This document shows positions 7,256 through 16,368 of a stretch of 64,000 nt of DNA, piece after piece. Numbering within the stretch: position 1 is the first letter of the stretch; every line of letters starts with the position of its first letter. Origin of the DNA: Psychrobacter sp. TAE2020. Its GTDB lineage: Bacteria > Pseudomonadota > Gammaproteobacteria > Pseudomonadales > Moraxellaceae. Position numbers and translations under genes: made by a program. The notes under the pieces are model-generated. The model did no database searches. It had not been told where the DNA came from and was given only the letters and a program-made list of their open reading frames with translations. The stretch is from positions 2,565,948 to 2,629,947 of the forward strand of contig NZ_JAHLMU010000001.1 of the NCBI RefSeq assembly GCF_018919485.1. Reading direction: 5' to 3'.

Positions 7256-10204
7256 CTAAGCTTGGTGATCTTCCTCGCGGCGCAAACCATCATGCCATTT
7301 TTCATTGGTTGCAGCGTCGGTGTTGCTATTATTGCTCGGTATTTGAGCAGAGGTAGGATTTTCACTGTGGTTATAACTCATGCGCTCGCTTAGCGTTGAT
7401 TCCGCATCACGAGTACGATGATGAAACGCTTCATTTTTAGGCTGATTAGTGCTGAAATCAGCTTGCTGAGTCACTTCTTTAACCGTACTTTGCTCGCCGA
7501 CCATTTTTACATCGCCATCAGTCTCATAGCCATGATCTGGATTGGCGTCACCTGTCTGCTGTTGTATAGGCGCAGCCGCATTATTAGTAGAGCTGCCTGC
7601 GGTAGTCGTTTGCTGCGCTTGACCAGCTAGCGTACTATTTTGAACAGCGGCATTAGTTTTTGGATGAACATTGTTTTTAAGTTGAGTTTTGTTCTTAAGT
7701 TCAGCGTAGTCAGTAAGCCTATCTACAGCGTTCTCTAAGCTATGTGGATTAAAGCGTTCTAATACTTGATCTAAATGTTCATCGAACACGTCAGTTAATA
7801 GCGAATCAAAGCGTAAAGCGTTATAACTAATGAGCTGCTCAGCCTCAGCTTCAGTGATCTCGCCACTTTGGCTGGCATGTACTACATGATCTTCAAAAGT
7901 TAAGCCCTCAAAGCTGCCTTTATGTTCAGATTTTTTGAACTTCTGCCATAAAGGTTCCATTGCCAGTAGCGTCTGATAAGCATGTTCCATGCGTCCGGTA
8001 ACATCATCAGGCTCAGTATTGTAATAGACCATAGTTTTGAGGTAATCACGGAATGGGTTTTCTGCAAAGTCATCCATAAAAGTATCGCCAAGCTGACATT
8101 TTAGCTCATCACTGGCTGGGGTAAAGATGCGACCACTGGGAAAAGTGACAAAGCTGACTACGGTAGCTGCTATGCGATTAGGGAAGTTAGCAAATAAGGC
8201 CATGAAGGCTTCTTGAATAGTATATAAGCTGTGCTGTAGGGCGACCTCAGCATGTAAACGTTCGGCTTTAGACTTACTGCCATGCTGATAGAACTGCAAA
8301 ATAGCGGTGGCAATAAATAAATGTCCATGAATATCTGCTAAACGGCCAGAGAGCATCTCTTTACGTTTAAGATCACCTGCCAATAAACCTAAGGCCATAT
8401 CAGCAGTTAGTGCAAAGCTAGCACTCAAGCGGTTGATATGCTTATAGTAGGGCCGAGTAAAGCCGTCGGCAAAGCTAGGATAATCATTGCTGCCTCCGAC
8501 ATAACCAGCAATAAAGGCTCTAGCGCCACGATTAAAAGTGTAGCCTAAATGTTTAAAGAATAAAGTATCGAATTCCTTTACCGCGCTGCTCTTATCTTCG
8601 CTTTGCAGCAGTTGCAGCTCGTCAAATAGATAAGGATGACAGCGCATAGCACCTTGACCAAATATCATCAATGAGCGCGTGAGAATATTAGCGCCTTCAA
8701 CGGTAATAGATACGGGAATTGCTTGATAAGGAACTGCTAAGAAATTGCGTGGCCCCATCTGAATAGCGCGACCACCGACTACATCCATACCGTCATTGAC
8801 TAAATCACGCATAGTCTCAGTAGCGTAGTATTTGGCCATAGCGGTCATCACTGAAGGGGTGCCGCCTTGGTTCAATCCACAAGTGACTAAGTGGCGAAAA
8901 GCTTCTAGCATATAAGTCTGACTGGCAATGCGACTAGTAGCATCTTGCACCCCTTCAAACTTACCTACTGAAATCTTAAACTGCTCACGGACTTTGGCAA
9001 ATGCGCCAACTGATAGATAAGTCATTTCGCTCGCTGAAGTAGATAGAGCGGGTAGAGAAATACCGCGACCGACACCAAGACACTCCATCAGCATTCGCCA
9101 ACCGCGACCGGCGTTCTCAACACCACCGATGATGTAATCTAGGGGTATAAACACATCAGTACCATCGACTGTACCATTCATAAAAGGTGAGCCACTAGGA
9201 CTATGGCGCGGTCCAGTGATTACCCCTTCGTGGTTAGCTGGGACTAGAGCACAAGTAATACCATAATCAGTTTTATTGATATCTCCTAACAGCGCTTCAG
9301 GGTCATACATCTTAAAGGCAAGACCAACCACAGTAGCGATAGGTGCTAAAGTGATCCAGCGTTTAGAGAAATTCATCCGTAGTCCGAGTACTTCCGCACC
9401 TTCGTGCATCCCATAACAGACCACACCAGTATCAGGAATGGCACCAGCGTCAGATCCGGCTTCCGGTCCTGTAAGACCAAAACAAGGGACTTCATCGCCT
9501 ATCGCTAATCCCGGTAACCAGCGCTGCTTTTGCGCCTCAGTACCGTAGTGCATCAACAGCTCGCCAGGTCCTAAAGAGTTGGGAACCATACAAGTGACAG
9601 CAGCAGTTGGCGAGCGTGAGGCAATCTTACTCATCACCCGGCTCTGGGCATAAGAAGTAAAGGCTAGACCACCATATTCTTTAGGAATAATCAAACCCAA
9701 GAAGCCGTTGGCTTTTATAAACTGCCAAGCTTCTTGCGATAGCTCTTTATCTTGGTGTTGGATTTGCCATTCATCGAGCATAGTGCATAAAGTTTCCACT
9801 TCATTGTCGAGGAAGCTTTGCTCTTCTTCTGAGAGTTGCGGATAAGGATACGCAGCAAAAGTATTCCAGTCGGGCGCACCCATAAATAGCTCTTTTTCCC
9901 ACCAGCTAGTACCTGCATCGAGGGCTTCGCGTTCAGTATCACTCATACTTGGCATCGCATTGCCTAAGGTCTTGTATACTGGCTTAGTGAGCAAAGATTG
10001 GCGCAGAGGAGTGATCAATAGCACTAAACATAATAGCGCAATAGGAATACCTAATATTAGCGACCATGGACTGATAATGGCGGTGACTACTACTGTGACT
10101 AGCGCTACGATACTGCCAGTGACTCTGGATAGCGACAGCAAAAAGATGGCCAAAACGACGGCTAACTGGATGATTACTGCCAAAATAAATAAGCCAATCG
10201 CCAT
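7256..10204 (-). CDS. fadE: FadE-type acyl-CoA dehydrogenase with long C-terminal tail
   Basis: Catalyses the first oxidation step of fatty-acid beta-oxidation (acyl-CoA to trans-2-enoyl-CoA, FAD-dependent). The protein begins with two hydrophobic segments (residues 1-70), then an acyl-CoA dehydrogenase core with the flavin-site stretch CFGLTGPEAGSDAGA (about residues 245-260) and NFSKRWITLAP, and a C-terminal DUF1974-type domain as in E. coli FadE (814 aa). At 982 aa it exceeds that by about 170 residues. The excess is a low-complexity tail from about residue 842, rich in Asn, Gln, Thr and Ser, with no motif. AAGGAGAT precedes the ATG at 10204. The gene is monocistronic with its own terminator. 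Family assignment is secure; the symbol follows overall architecture. Confidence 0.9.
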   Translation of the reverse strand: MAIGLFILAVIIQLAVVLAIFLLSLSRVTGSIVALVTVVVTAIISPWSLILGIPIALLCLVLLITPLRQSLLTKPVYKTLGNAMPSMSDTEREALDAGTSWWEKELFMGAPDWNTFAAYPYPQLSEEEQSFLDNEVETLCTMLDEWQIQHQDKELSQEAWQFIKANGFLGLIIPKEYGGLAFTSYAQSRVMSKIASRSPTAAVTCMVPNSLGPGELLMHYGTEAQKQRWLPGLAIGDEVPCFGLTGPEAGSDAGAIPDTGVVCYGMHEGAEVLGLRMNFSKRWITLAPIATVVGLAFKMYDPEALLGDINKTDYGITCALVPANHEGVITGPRHSPSGSPFMNGTVDGTDVFIPLDYIIGGVENAGRGWRMLMECLGVGRGISLPALSTSASEMTYLSVGAFAKVREQFKISVGKFEGVQDATSRIASQTYMLEAFRHLVTCGLNQGGTPSVMTAMAKYYATETMRDLVNDGMDVVGGRAIQMGPRNFLAVPYQAIPVSITVEGANILTRSLMIFGQGAMRCHPYLFDELQLLQSEDKSSAVKEFDTLFFKHLGYTFNRGARAFIAGYVGGSNDYPSFADGFTRPYYKHINRLSASFALTADMALGLLAGDLKRKEMLSGRLADIHGHLFIATAILQFYQHGSKSKAERLHAEVALQHSLYTIQEAFMALFANFPNRIAATVVSFVTFPSGRIFTPASDELKCQLGDTFMDDFAENPFRDYLKTMVYYNTEPDDVTGRMEHAYQTLLAMEPLWQKFKKSEHKGSFEGLTFEDHVVHASQSGEITEAEAEQLISYNALRFDSLLTDVFDEHLDQVLERFNPHSLENAVDRLTDYAELKNKTQLKNNVHPKTNAAVQNSTLAGQAQQTTTAGSSTNNAAAPIQQQTGDANPDHGYETDGDVKMVGEQSTVKEVTQQADFSTNQPKNEAFHHRTRDAESTLSERMSYNHSENPTSAQIPSNNSNTDAATNEKWHDGLRREEDHQA

Positions 10205-10561
10205 GACGATCTCCTTAGCAAAACTTAGTTAGTTATGAATTTTAAATGAGCTATTTATAATGGTTTATTTATAATGATTTATTAGCTTATAAAACTCGCT
10301 AATAGTTATTGGCTGATCAATAGCTGACTATAGACTAATGGCTATCAAAATAATACTTTACTAAGACGAAATACTGATAAATATGTCTACTACTATGAAA
10401 CTAGTTGAGCTAACTAGCAATAGTGAAAATGCTACTCTGTGTCGAAAGTGTGTATCAACTCTACTAGCTATATTATAACTAGAATGTCTATCTGATCTTA
10501 TTATTTGTATTAATCAGCAGTTGCTCCTTATTAGTAGTTAATACAGCTGGGTCAATACATA
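10205..10561. other. intergenic region, no gene seen
   Basis: AT-rich spacer between radC and the acyl-CoA dehydrogenase gene, both on the minus strand. Short imperfect repeats of TTTATAATG occur at about 10253-10280. No convincing terminator for radC or reading frame is seen. Confidence 0.45.
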
Positions 10562-11245
10562 TTAATCAAAAGGTGGCAAGCTGCTCTCGGCATAAGATAA
10601 AGTAGTATTACGTCCAACAATGATATGGTCAATCAATGATAGATCTATTAGATCACAAGCTTTTTTTAATTCGTAAGTTAATAAGTTGTCAGCAGTGGAA
10701 GGCTGAGCATCAGTATGAGGGTGATTATGAGCGATAATTAGCTGACTGGCCCCATGATTAAGAGCATGGCGCAATACATGTTTGATACAGACTGAACAGG
10801 AGGATAGGCCACCAGTAAACAGAATCTCAAAGTTAAGTAAATTCAAGGTGTTATCTAAACATAGTACTACAAATACTTCACGAGACTCACTACGCAATTG
10901 AGTGCTAATATAGTCTTTGACTGCTGATGAACGTCCAAGGGCTTGGCCGGTCTTGAGCTGACTATTGAGATAACGAGTACCCATCTCAAGCGAAGCTAGC
11001 ATTTGCGCATATTTAGCAGGACCAATGCCATGACAGGCGAGCACACTTTCTTTGGGCGCTGCTAACAGCTCAGCTAAAGTGCCAAACTGTTTGATCAAAT
11101 GGCGGGCTAATTCGATAGCGGATTGCGCTTGAGTGCCAGTACGCAAAAATATGGCTAGTATCTCCGCATCAGTAAGATGAGGCGCCCCAAATTTTAATAG
11201 CTTTTCACGTGGTCGATCATCCTCATGCCAGTCTTTGATGGCCAT
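10562..11245 (-). CDS. radC: RadC family protein (JAB/MPN domain)
   Basis: Member of the RadC (UPF0758) family: an N-terminal helix-hairpin-helix region (CHGIGPAKYAQMLA, about residues 68-81) followed by a JAB/MPN metalloprotease-like domain. The metal-binding JAMM motif is visible as AHNHPHTDAQPSTAD; the usual HNHPSG has His in place of Ser. The cellular role of RadC is unsettled despite its name. Two ATGs are possible at 11251 and 11245. An AAGGG directly abuts the first and lies 6 nt from the second, so 11245 (227 aa, starting MAIKDW) is chosen, also matching the family N-terminus. It is divergent from coaBC, with 150 bp between. Confidence 0.92.
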   Translation of the reverse strand: MAIKDWHEDDRPREKLLKFGAPHLTDAEILAIFLRTGTQAQSAIELARHLIKQFGTLAELLAAPKESVLACHGIGPAKYAQMLASLEMGTRYLNSQLKTGQALGRSSAVKDYISTQLRSESREVFVVLCLDNTLNLLNFEILFTGGLSSCSVCIKHVLRHALNHGASQLIIAHNHPHTDAQPSTADNLLTYELKKACDLIDLSLIDHIIVGRNTTLSYAESSLPPFD

Positions 11246-11398
11246 TATCATCCCTTAGTTATAGAAAAAATGCACCGTCTTAGTAGATAAATGCGTAAAA
11301 CCTTACCTAACTTATCTCATAATTGTTACTATAAGCGCAATTTTATCTTTCCCTCTTTTTTCTATTACTCTTCTATTAATTATAGTTATGTCACGCTT

Positions 11399-12796
11399 AT
11401 GAAAAATATTGTGCTCGCTATCACAGGCGGTATTGCCGCTTATAAATCTGCTATCTTTGCTCGCCTTTTGATTAAGGCTGGGTTTGAGGTGCGCGTCATT
11501 ATGACTACTGGTGCGCAGGCTTTTATCACCCCGCTAACTTTGCAAGCTTTGACTGGCAACGAAGTCCACACTTCTTTGTTGGACGAGCAAGCGGAAGCAG
11601 GGATGGGACATATCGAACTGGCTAAGTGGGCAGACTTAATTATCATAGCGCCAGCTTCGGCCAACACTTTAGCGCGTCTAGCGATGGGTATGGCAGATGA
11701 TTTGCTAACCACCGTCTGTCTAGCTACCACCGCTCCAGTGATTATTGCTCCAGCGATGAACCAGCAGATGTGGGCGCATCCAGCGGTTAATCTAAACGTG
11801 CAGACGCTACGTGATATGAACTATTATCTTATCGATCCGGCTAGTGGTGAGCAGGCCTGTGGTGACGTAGGAGCAGGGCGCTTACCTGAGCCTGAACAGC
11901 TCCTGGATGCAGTGCGTTTGTTTTGCGCGCAGCAAACCACCGTCCAGCTACTGGCAGACAAAACAATAGTGATTACCGCAGGACCTACTGTCGAAGCTAT
12001 CGATCCAGTGCGCTATTTATCCAATCATTCTTCTGGAAAGATGGGCTTTGCATTAGCCCGTGCTTGTGTTGAGGCAGGAGCACAAGTGATCTTAATCGTT
12101 GGTGGTAAAGTGGCTCTACCGACCCCACTGGGCGTTACGCGTATCGATGTACTGTCCGCAGAAGATATGCTTATTGCTGCGCAGCAATGTGTCGTTGGCA
12201 GCCATATCTCTATGCAGGCTAACAGCTCTTATAATAATGATAGCCATGAGCATTCTCACCAACATAATCATGCACACCAGCATGACCATTCTCACCAAGA
12301 CGGTAGCTGCGATTGCCATTATGAGTATGAGTACGAGCAGTCGGATACACATACTCCAGTAGCCGCTGAACCGCAAAGCTTAGCTACTGATATTTTTATC
12401 TCAACAGCAGCTGTTGCTGATTACCGTACTGAAGAAGCTGCGCCGCAAAAAATCAAAAAGACCCAAAAGTCTATGAGTCTAAGTTTGGTCAAAAATCCTG
12501 ATATTTTAGCGACTATCTCTTTGGCACATCCACAACTATTTGTAGTGGGCTTTGCTGCCGAGACGCAAGATGTTGAGCGTTATGCTCGTGATAAGTTGGT
12601 GGCTAAAGATTTGGATCTAATCGCTTGTAATGATGTGTCGCGCAAAGATATTGGTTTTGCTAGTGATGATAATGCTATGCAAGTATTTTTTGCTAAGCGC
12701 TATGAACATGAGGCAGTAACCCTTGAAAAAGCTAGCAAAGATAAAATAGCGCAGCAATTGGCTACTATTATTGGCGAGACCCTACGTCAACGTTAA
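11399..12796 (+). CDS. coaBC: phosphopantothenoylcysteine decarboxylase / phosphopantothenate-cysteine ligase CoaBC
   Basis: Bifunctional coenzyme A biosynthesis enzyme (Dfp): the N-terminal FMN-dependent CoaC domain decarboxylates phosphopantothenoylcysteine and the C-terminal CoaB domain makes it. CoaC features are ITGGIAAYK at the start and the conserved AMNQQMW and AGRLPEPEQL motifs; CoaB has TAGPTVEAIDPVRYLSNHSSGKMG and AAVADYR. The 465-aa protein is about 60 residues longer than usual. The extra length is a histidine-rich insertion at about residues 278-320 in CoaB, with His at alternate positions and then CDCH and Tyr/Glu repeats. The open frame extends upstream to 11291, but homologous proteins begin at this ATG; no clear ribosome-binding site is present for either start. 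Confidence 0.93.
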   Translation: MKNIVLAITGGIAAYKSAIFARLLIKAGFEVRVIMTTGAQAFITPLTLQALTGNEVHTSLLDEQAEAGMGHIELAKWADLIIIAPASANTLARLAMGMADDLLTTVCLATTAPVIIAPAMNQQMWAHPAVNLNVQTLRDMNYYLIDPASGEQACGDVGAGRLPEPEQLLDAVRLFCAQQTTVQLLADKTIVITAGPTVEAIDPVRYLSNHSSGKMGFALARACVEAGAQVILIVGGKVALPTPLGVTRIDVLSAEDMLIAAQQCVVGSHISMQANSSYNNDSHEHSHQHNHAHQHDHSHQDGSCDCHYEYEYEQSDTHTPVAAEPQSLATDIFISTAAVADYRTEEAAPQKIKKTQKSMSLSLVKNPDILATISLAHPQLFVVGFAAETQDVERYARDKLVAKDLDLIACNDVSRKDIGFASDDNAMQVFFAKRYEHEAVTLEKASKDKIAQQLATIIGETLRQR

Positions 12797-12969
12797 ATCA
12801 ATTAAGCCGCTAGCAATAGAACTGACAGTGCTAGCACTGAAGAGTTATTATTGATGTTTATATTTGCATTTGCCTCGTTATTACGGGGTATTAGCGGGCT
12901 GGCAGGGAATAACAGCGTTGTTATAGTAAGAGAATACTCATGATGCCATGCAAGCGTTGTTTAGCTTAT

Positions 12970-12993
12970 GGCATTGTGGCATTGTGACATTGT
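12970..12993. repeat. three-copy 8-bp tandem repeat
   Basis: Three consecutive octamers (GGCATTGT, GGCATTGT, GACATTGT) in the spacer between coaBC and the convergent DUF2905 gene. Not within a gene. Confidence 0.7.
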
Positions 12994-13069
12994 TGAGATT
13001 TTAGCCAGTAGTGGCATAGTAGTTATCAATTAGCAATCGCCGTATAGAATGTACTCTACGGCCAGTCAC

Positions 13070-13276
13070 TCAACGCTTAAACAAATTTAACAGTATGCTG
13101 GCGACTACACTTATCACTACCATAGTGACGATTGGGAAATAAATCCTAGTATTGCCTGATTTGTATTTAATATCTCCTGGCATGTTGCCTAGCCACGAAA
13201 ATGCGCTAGGAAATATCAGCCAAATGCAGCCTATAACTAACAATAAAATACCTAGAGCAATCAATATTTTTGCCAT
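13070..13276 (-). CDS. DUF2905 family small membrane protein
   Basis: A 68-aa protein with two hydrophobic segments (residues 4-22 and 46-64) joined by a short loop with LGNMPGDIKYKSGNTRIYFPI, the signature of the DUF2905 family (L-G-x-L-P-G-D-I and YFP). No biochemical function is known for the family; members are small inner-membrane proteins. AAGGCAG precedes the ATG at 13276. It lies 43 bp downstream of the HDAC-like gene start side, on the same strand as that gene but upstream-to-downstream order places it after the HDAC-like gene, so co-transcription is possible. Confidence 0.85.
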   Translation of the reverse strand: MAKILIALGILLLVIGCIWLIFPSAFSWLGNMPGDIKYKSGNTRIYFPIVTMVVISVVASILLNLFKR

Positions 13277-13319
13277 ATAAAAACTGCCTTATTTAGTTAT
13301 TGATAACACTATCAACTGT

Positions 13320-14243
13320 TCAATAGACCCTAAGTGCTTCATCAAAAAAAATCTGCTGGGCAATACGAAAAGTATTGCAATGCGCTTCAACCACATCTTC
13401 AATATCCTCTGAATAGCCGCCACCCATGACGATAGCTACTGGAATATTAGCGGCTTTTGCTTGGCGTAATACATACTCATCACGTGCCATACAGCCTTTT
13501 TGGGTTAATCCTAGCTTACCCAATTTATCAGTAGCTAACACATCGACCGCAGACTGATAAAAAATCATATCCGGTGCGACATCTTTTATCAAGCGGGGCA
13601 AAGTCTGCGCTAAAATCCGCAAATATTCTTCATCACCAGTATCATTTTCCAGCTCAATATCTAGATCAGATATCTGCTTACGAAATGGATAGTTTTTGGC
13701 ACCGTGAATACTAAAGATAAATACTCGGGGCTCGTTGGCCATAATACTGGCGTTGCCGTTGCCTTGATGGACATCCAAATCTACTACTAGTATTTTTTGC
13801 GCCTGCCCGCGATCTAATAGCAAATTGCTGGCGATACAAACATCGTTGAACACACAAAATCCTTCGCCGTGATCGGCAAAGGCATGATGAGTACCGCCTG
13901 CGACGTTCATTGCTACCCCATATTGTTGGGCATATAAGGCACATTCATAAGTAGCATGAGCAATATGTCGACCACGATCTACTAAATTGGGGGTCATCTC
14001 AAAGCCAATCGGTCGCGCTTCTTTTGCACTCAAGGTTTGGGTTTTTAGTTTGTACCAATATTCAGCAGTATGAGTAGTCAAGATCTCCTCTTCGGACAAG
14101 CGTTTAGGGGCGAAGAAGTTAGCGCTAGTGATGGTTCCTTCTGCTAATAGACGCTCTGGAATCATAGTGTACTTCTGCATCGGAAAACGATGCTTTTCAG
14201 GTACTGCATAACGAAAAACTTCAGAGTAGGCAATTTTTAACAT
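13320..14243 (-). CDS. histone deacetylase-like amidohydrolase
   Basis: Zinc-dependent arginase/deacetylase-fold hydrolase of the HDAC/AcuC/acetylpolyamine amidohydrolase superfamily. Active-site features visible: GGTHHAFADHGEGFCVFND (tandem His and the FCxFND segment, about residues 115-135) and VVDLDVHQGNG (the Asp-x-His zinc ligands, about residues 155-165), plus MGGGYSED near the C-terminus. The 307-aa length fits the short bacterial class often annotated simply as 'histone deacetylase'. The substrate is unknown; bacterial members can act on acetylated polyamines, proteins or short amides. Followed 43 bp later by the DUF2905 gene on the same strand. Confidence 0.88.
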   Translation of the reverse strand: MLKIAYSEVFRYAVPEKHRFPMQKYTMIPERLLAEGTITSANFFAPKRLSEEEILTTHTAEYWYKLKTQTLSAKEARPIGFEMTPNLVDRGRHIAHATYECALYAQQYGVAMNVAGGTHHAFADHGEGFCVFNDVCIASNLLLDRGQAQKILVVDLDVHQGNGNASIMANEPRVFIFSIHGAKNYPFRKQISDLDIELENDTGDEEYLRILAQTLPRLIKDVAPDMIFYQSAVDVLATDKLGKLGLTQKGCMARDEYVLRQAKAANIPVAIVMGGGYSEDIEDVVEAHCNTFRIAQQIFFDEALRVY

Positions 14244-14493
14244 AATTTTAGTCTGTCATTTTAAGAGCGTTGGCTAATAAAGGGCTTTAGGAAGAAATTT
14301 ATTTTAATAACAGTTAACTAGCAAGCTAAAGCGCCCTTATCCGGCGCTTATTATTTTTTGGTATAACTAAAAAAATATTTGGGCCTAAGCTTGTTTACTA
14401 CCGCTCAAATGCTCTGGGGCGATACTGAGTATAATGGTATGGCTTATTGTGGCAATAGCTTTTTAGCTAATCGATAAAGCTTTAACCGTAATG

Positions 14494-15567
14494 TCAGCTG
14501 TGAAAACTAAAACTCTCTTTAATGGTCGGCTGATTATAAAAGGCTTGCAGCATCTGTCTAATATGGGCGCTGACCCAAGGATTATTGATAGCGTCTTGTA
14601 CTAGAGGAAGCAGTGCAGTGCTCAATTGTGTCACTGCTAGCTCATCGACATTTAGGCTACTCGCTAAGCTGGCAAAAGTATCAGCTTGATGATTGTCGTA
14701 CCAAGTCGCTACTCCAGCATTGATTAAACTATGCAAATAAGGCGACACTCTTAAGCGCTCATAGCTCTGCTGGACACTAGCTTCAATATGATGAATGCTT
14801 CCAGTGTCAGGATCGGCGTTCAAATATGTCTGTATATGGCTGACTGGTTGATCCTTAATACGCCCCCATCCGCTAGTCAACAGACGAGCGACCTCTTGAT
14901 TGGAAAGATGTTGTTGAGCATTGACTTCTGCACGGCGAGCTAAATCTTTGATGTTACGATTGAGATAAGTTTGCAGCTTTTCATCCAAACTACGATTGGT
15001 GGCTTTTTCAAAAGAGCTGCGGCCCATTTTCATCAATTTACCAACGCCACCAGCTTTTTCTAAAGTACTTTCCATAAAGTCATTGATAGCATGATAGAGC
15101 GTTTGGGTCAGTAAATCAGCAAAGGTATCGTTGCCTATCAAGGTATGGATGAGCATAGTGCGCTGCTGCTCATGACTACCAATATAATTGGCCAAGGTAT
15201 CGATTTGGCTATCGTCAATCAGTTCAGACAACGGCACAGTATCATTAGCTGGATGATAAATAACTTGCTGCAAAATATCACGAATATCAGCACGCACAAC
15301 TTTGCTCATCGGTTGACTCAACAGCCAGTCATTTATTAAGTGCTGTAAATCTTCTCCACGGACATAATGACTCATCGGTTGCTCGCCAAGCCACTGCCAA
15401 GCTTGTAGGGCTAAAGGCTGAGCTTGTTGATGTAACCAGTGCTGCATAAAGGCTACTTGTGCCTCAATGAGCTGATCGGTATTTGAGAGCTTTACAGAAT
15501 TAGACGTCATAGAGTCTGGGCTGTCTTTTGGGGTCAGGTCTTGGGTATCTTTTAGGGTCATAGTCAT
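14494..15567 (-). CDS. hypothetical protein, mostly helical
   Basis: I do not recognise this 357-aa protein. It is predicted soluble with no signal peptide or membrane segment. Residues 30-230 are rich in Gln, Leu and Ala with recurring amphipathic helical stretches (for example QHWLHQQAQPLALQAWQWL), and a basic, Gly-containing segment GGVGKLMKMGRSSFEK lies at about 165-180. An internal similarity is visible between LAWQWLGEQPMSHYV-like and INDWLLSQPMSKVV-like segments, suggesting a degenerate helical repeat. The frame starts with TTG at 15573; the ATG at 15567 or 15561 is more likely, though none has a strong ribosome-binding site. It is divergent from ccmA, with about 120 bp between. Real coding is supported by length and codon character. 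Confidence 0.65.
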   Translation of the reverse strand: MTMTLKDTQDLTPKDSPDSMTSNSVKLSNTDQLIEAQVAFMQHWLHQQAQPLALQAWQWLGEQPMSHYVRGEDLQHLINDWLLSQPMSKVVRADIRDILQQVIYHPANDTVPLSELIDDSQIDTLANYIGSHEQQRTMLIHTLIGNDTFADLLTQTLYHAINDFMESTLEKAGGVGKLMKMGRSSFEKATNRSLDEKLQTYLNRNIKDLARRAEVNAQQHLSNQEVARLLTSGWGRIKDQPVSHIQTYLNADPDTGSIHHIEASVQQSYERLRVSPYLHSLINAGVATWYDNHQADTFASLASSLNVDELAVTQLSTALLPLVQDAINNPWVSAHIRQMLQAFYNQPTIKESFSFHS

Positions 15568-15689
15568 CGACAATTTGTTATACTGTATGTGATAGTGAGC
15601 ATAGCGTATTATGCCATCAAGATAGTATCTTTTTATGGTGAATATTTATTGCTCGCTCAAGTAAAATATAAGAGGTTTAGATAACTGTA

Positions 15690-16334
15690 ATGTCTCTATC
15701 TGCAATGGTCACTAGCGCGCCATCTATACTACAGTTTGAGCAGTTGACCGTTCAGCGTGGGGAAATCCCTTTGTGTGAGCAAGTCAAATTATGCTTAACA
15801 ACTGGTAATATCTGTCATTTAATCGGTGCAAATGGTACGGGCAAAACGACCTTGCTTATGCAGCTGGCAGGCCTATTGCCAGTATTAATAGGCGAAGTCA
15901 GTTATTTAGGATTAGCAGGACTACCAGTGCAGCCTTTATACGTTTCGCACCAGTTGGGTATTAACTCAAGTTTGACAGTGGCACAAAACCTGACGTTTTT
16001 GCTGAATTTATATGGTATTAGCCCTAGCCATGCTGATATTGACGAGGCTCTAGATTGGGTAGGGTTGCAAGGCTTTGAAACTATTAGTTCAAGCCATTTG
16101 TCAGCAGGTCAAACCCGGCGCATTACTTTAGCTCGATTGTATCTATTGACTCCAGCAATCACCCCCTTATGGTTGCTCGATGAGCCTTTTACGGCACTTG
16201 ATGTTGATATGGTGATCCGAATGGAGACTCGGCTACGTGAGTTTGCCGATGCAGGCGGAGCGATAGTGATGACTAGCCATCAACCCGTAGGCGTGGCTAA
16301 CCAAGTACTTGATTTGTCAGAGTACATGGCATGA
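15690..16334 (+). CDS. ccmA: haem exporter ATP-binding protein CcmA
   Basis: ATPase of the CcmABCD system that releases haem-loaded CcmE during cytochrome c maturation (System I). The 214-aa ABC protein carries Walker A GANGTGKTT at residues 46-54, the signature LSAGQTRR, Walker B WLLDEPF and the switch His in TSHQP, all in family-typical spacing. It is the first gene of ccmABCDE; the ccmB start follows 34 bp later. An AGAGG is about 12 nt before the ATG, and a second Met at residue 6 is an alternative start. Confidence 0.93.
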   Translation: MSLSAMVTSAPSILQFEQLTVQRGEIPLCEQVKLCLTTGNICHLIGANGTGKTTLLMQLAGLLPVLIGEVSYLGLAGLPVQPLYVSHQLGINSSLTVAQNLTFLLNLYGISPSHADIDEALDWVGLQGFETISSSHLSAGQTRRITLARLYLLTPAITPLWLLDEPFTALDVDMVIRMETRLREFADAGGAIVMTSHQPVGVANQVLDLSEYMA

Positions 16335-16368
16335 TTAGGGTGAACAGTAGCAGTTCCAAGGATAAACT

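Noticed and set aside
11291..11398. 36-residue N-terminal extension of CoaBC
   Set aside because: The extension has no family counterpart and is rich in Phe/Tyr/Ser; the CoaC domain begins at the ATG at 11399.
12099..12376. Open frames on both strands over the histidine-rich part of coaBC
   Set aside because: They are shadows created by the low-complexity repeat and lack ribosome-binding sites.
14329..14349. Hairpin AAGCGCC / GGCGCTT as terminator of the gene at 14494
   Set aside because: On the minus strand no T-run follows the stem, so it does not meet the pattern of an intrinsic terminator.
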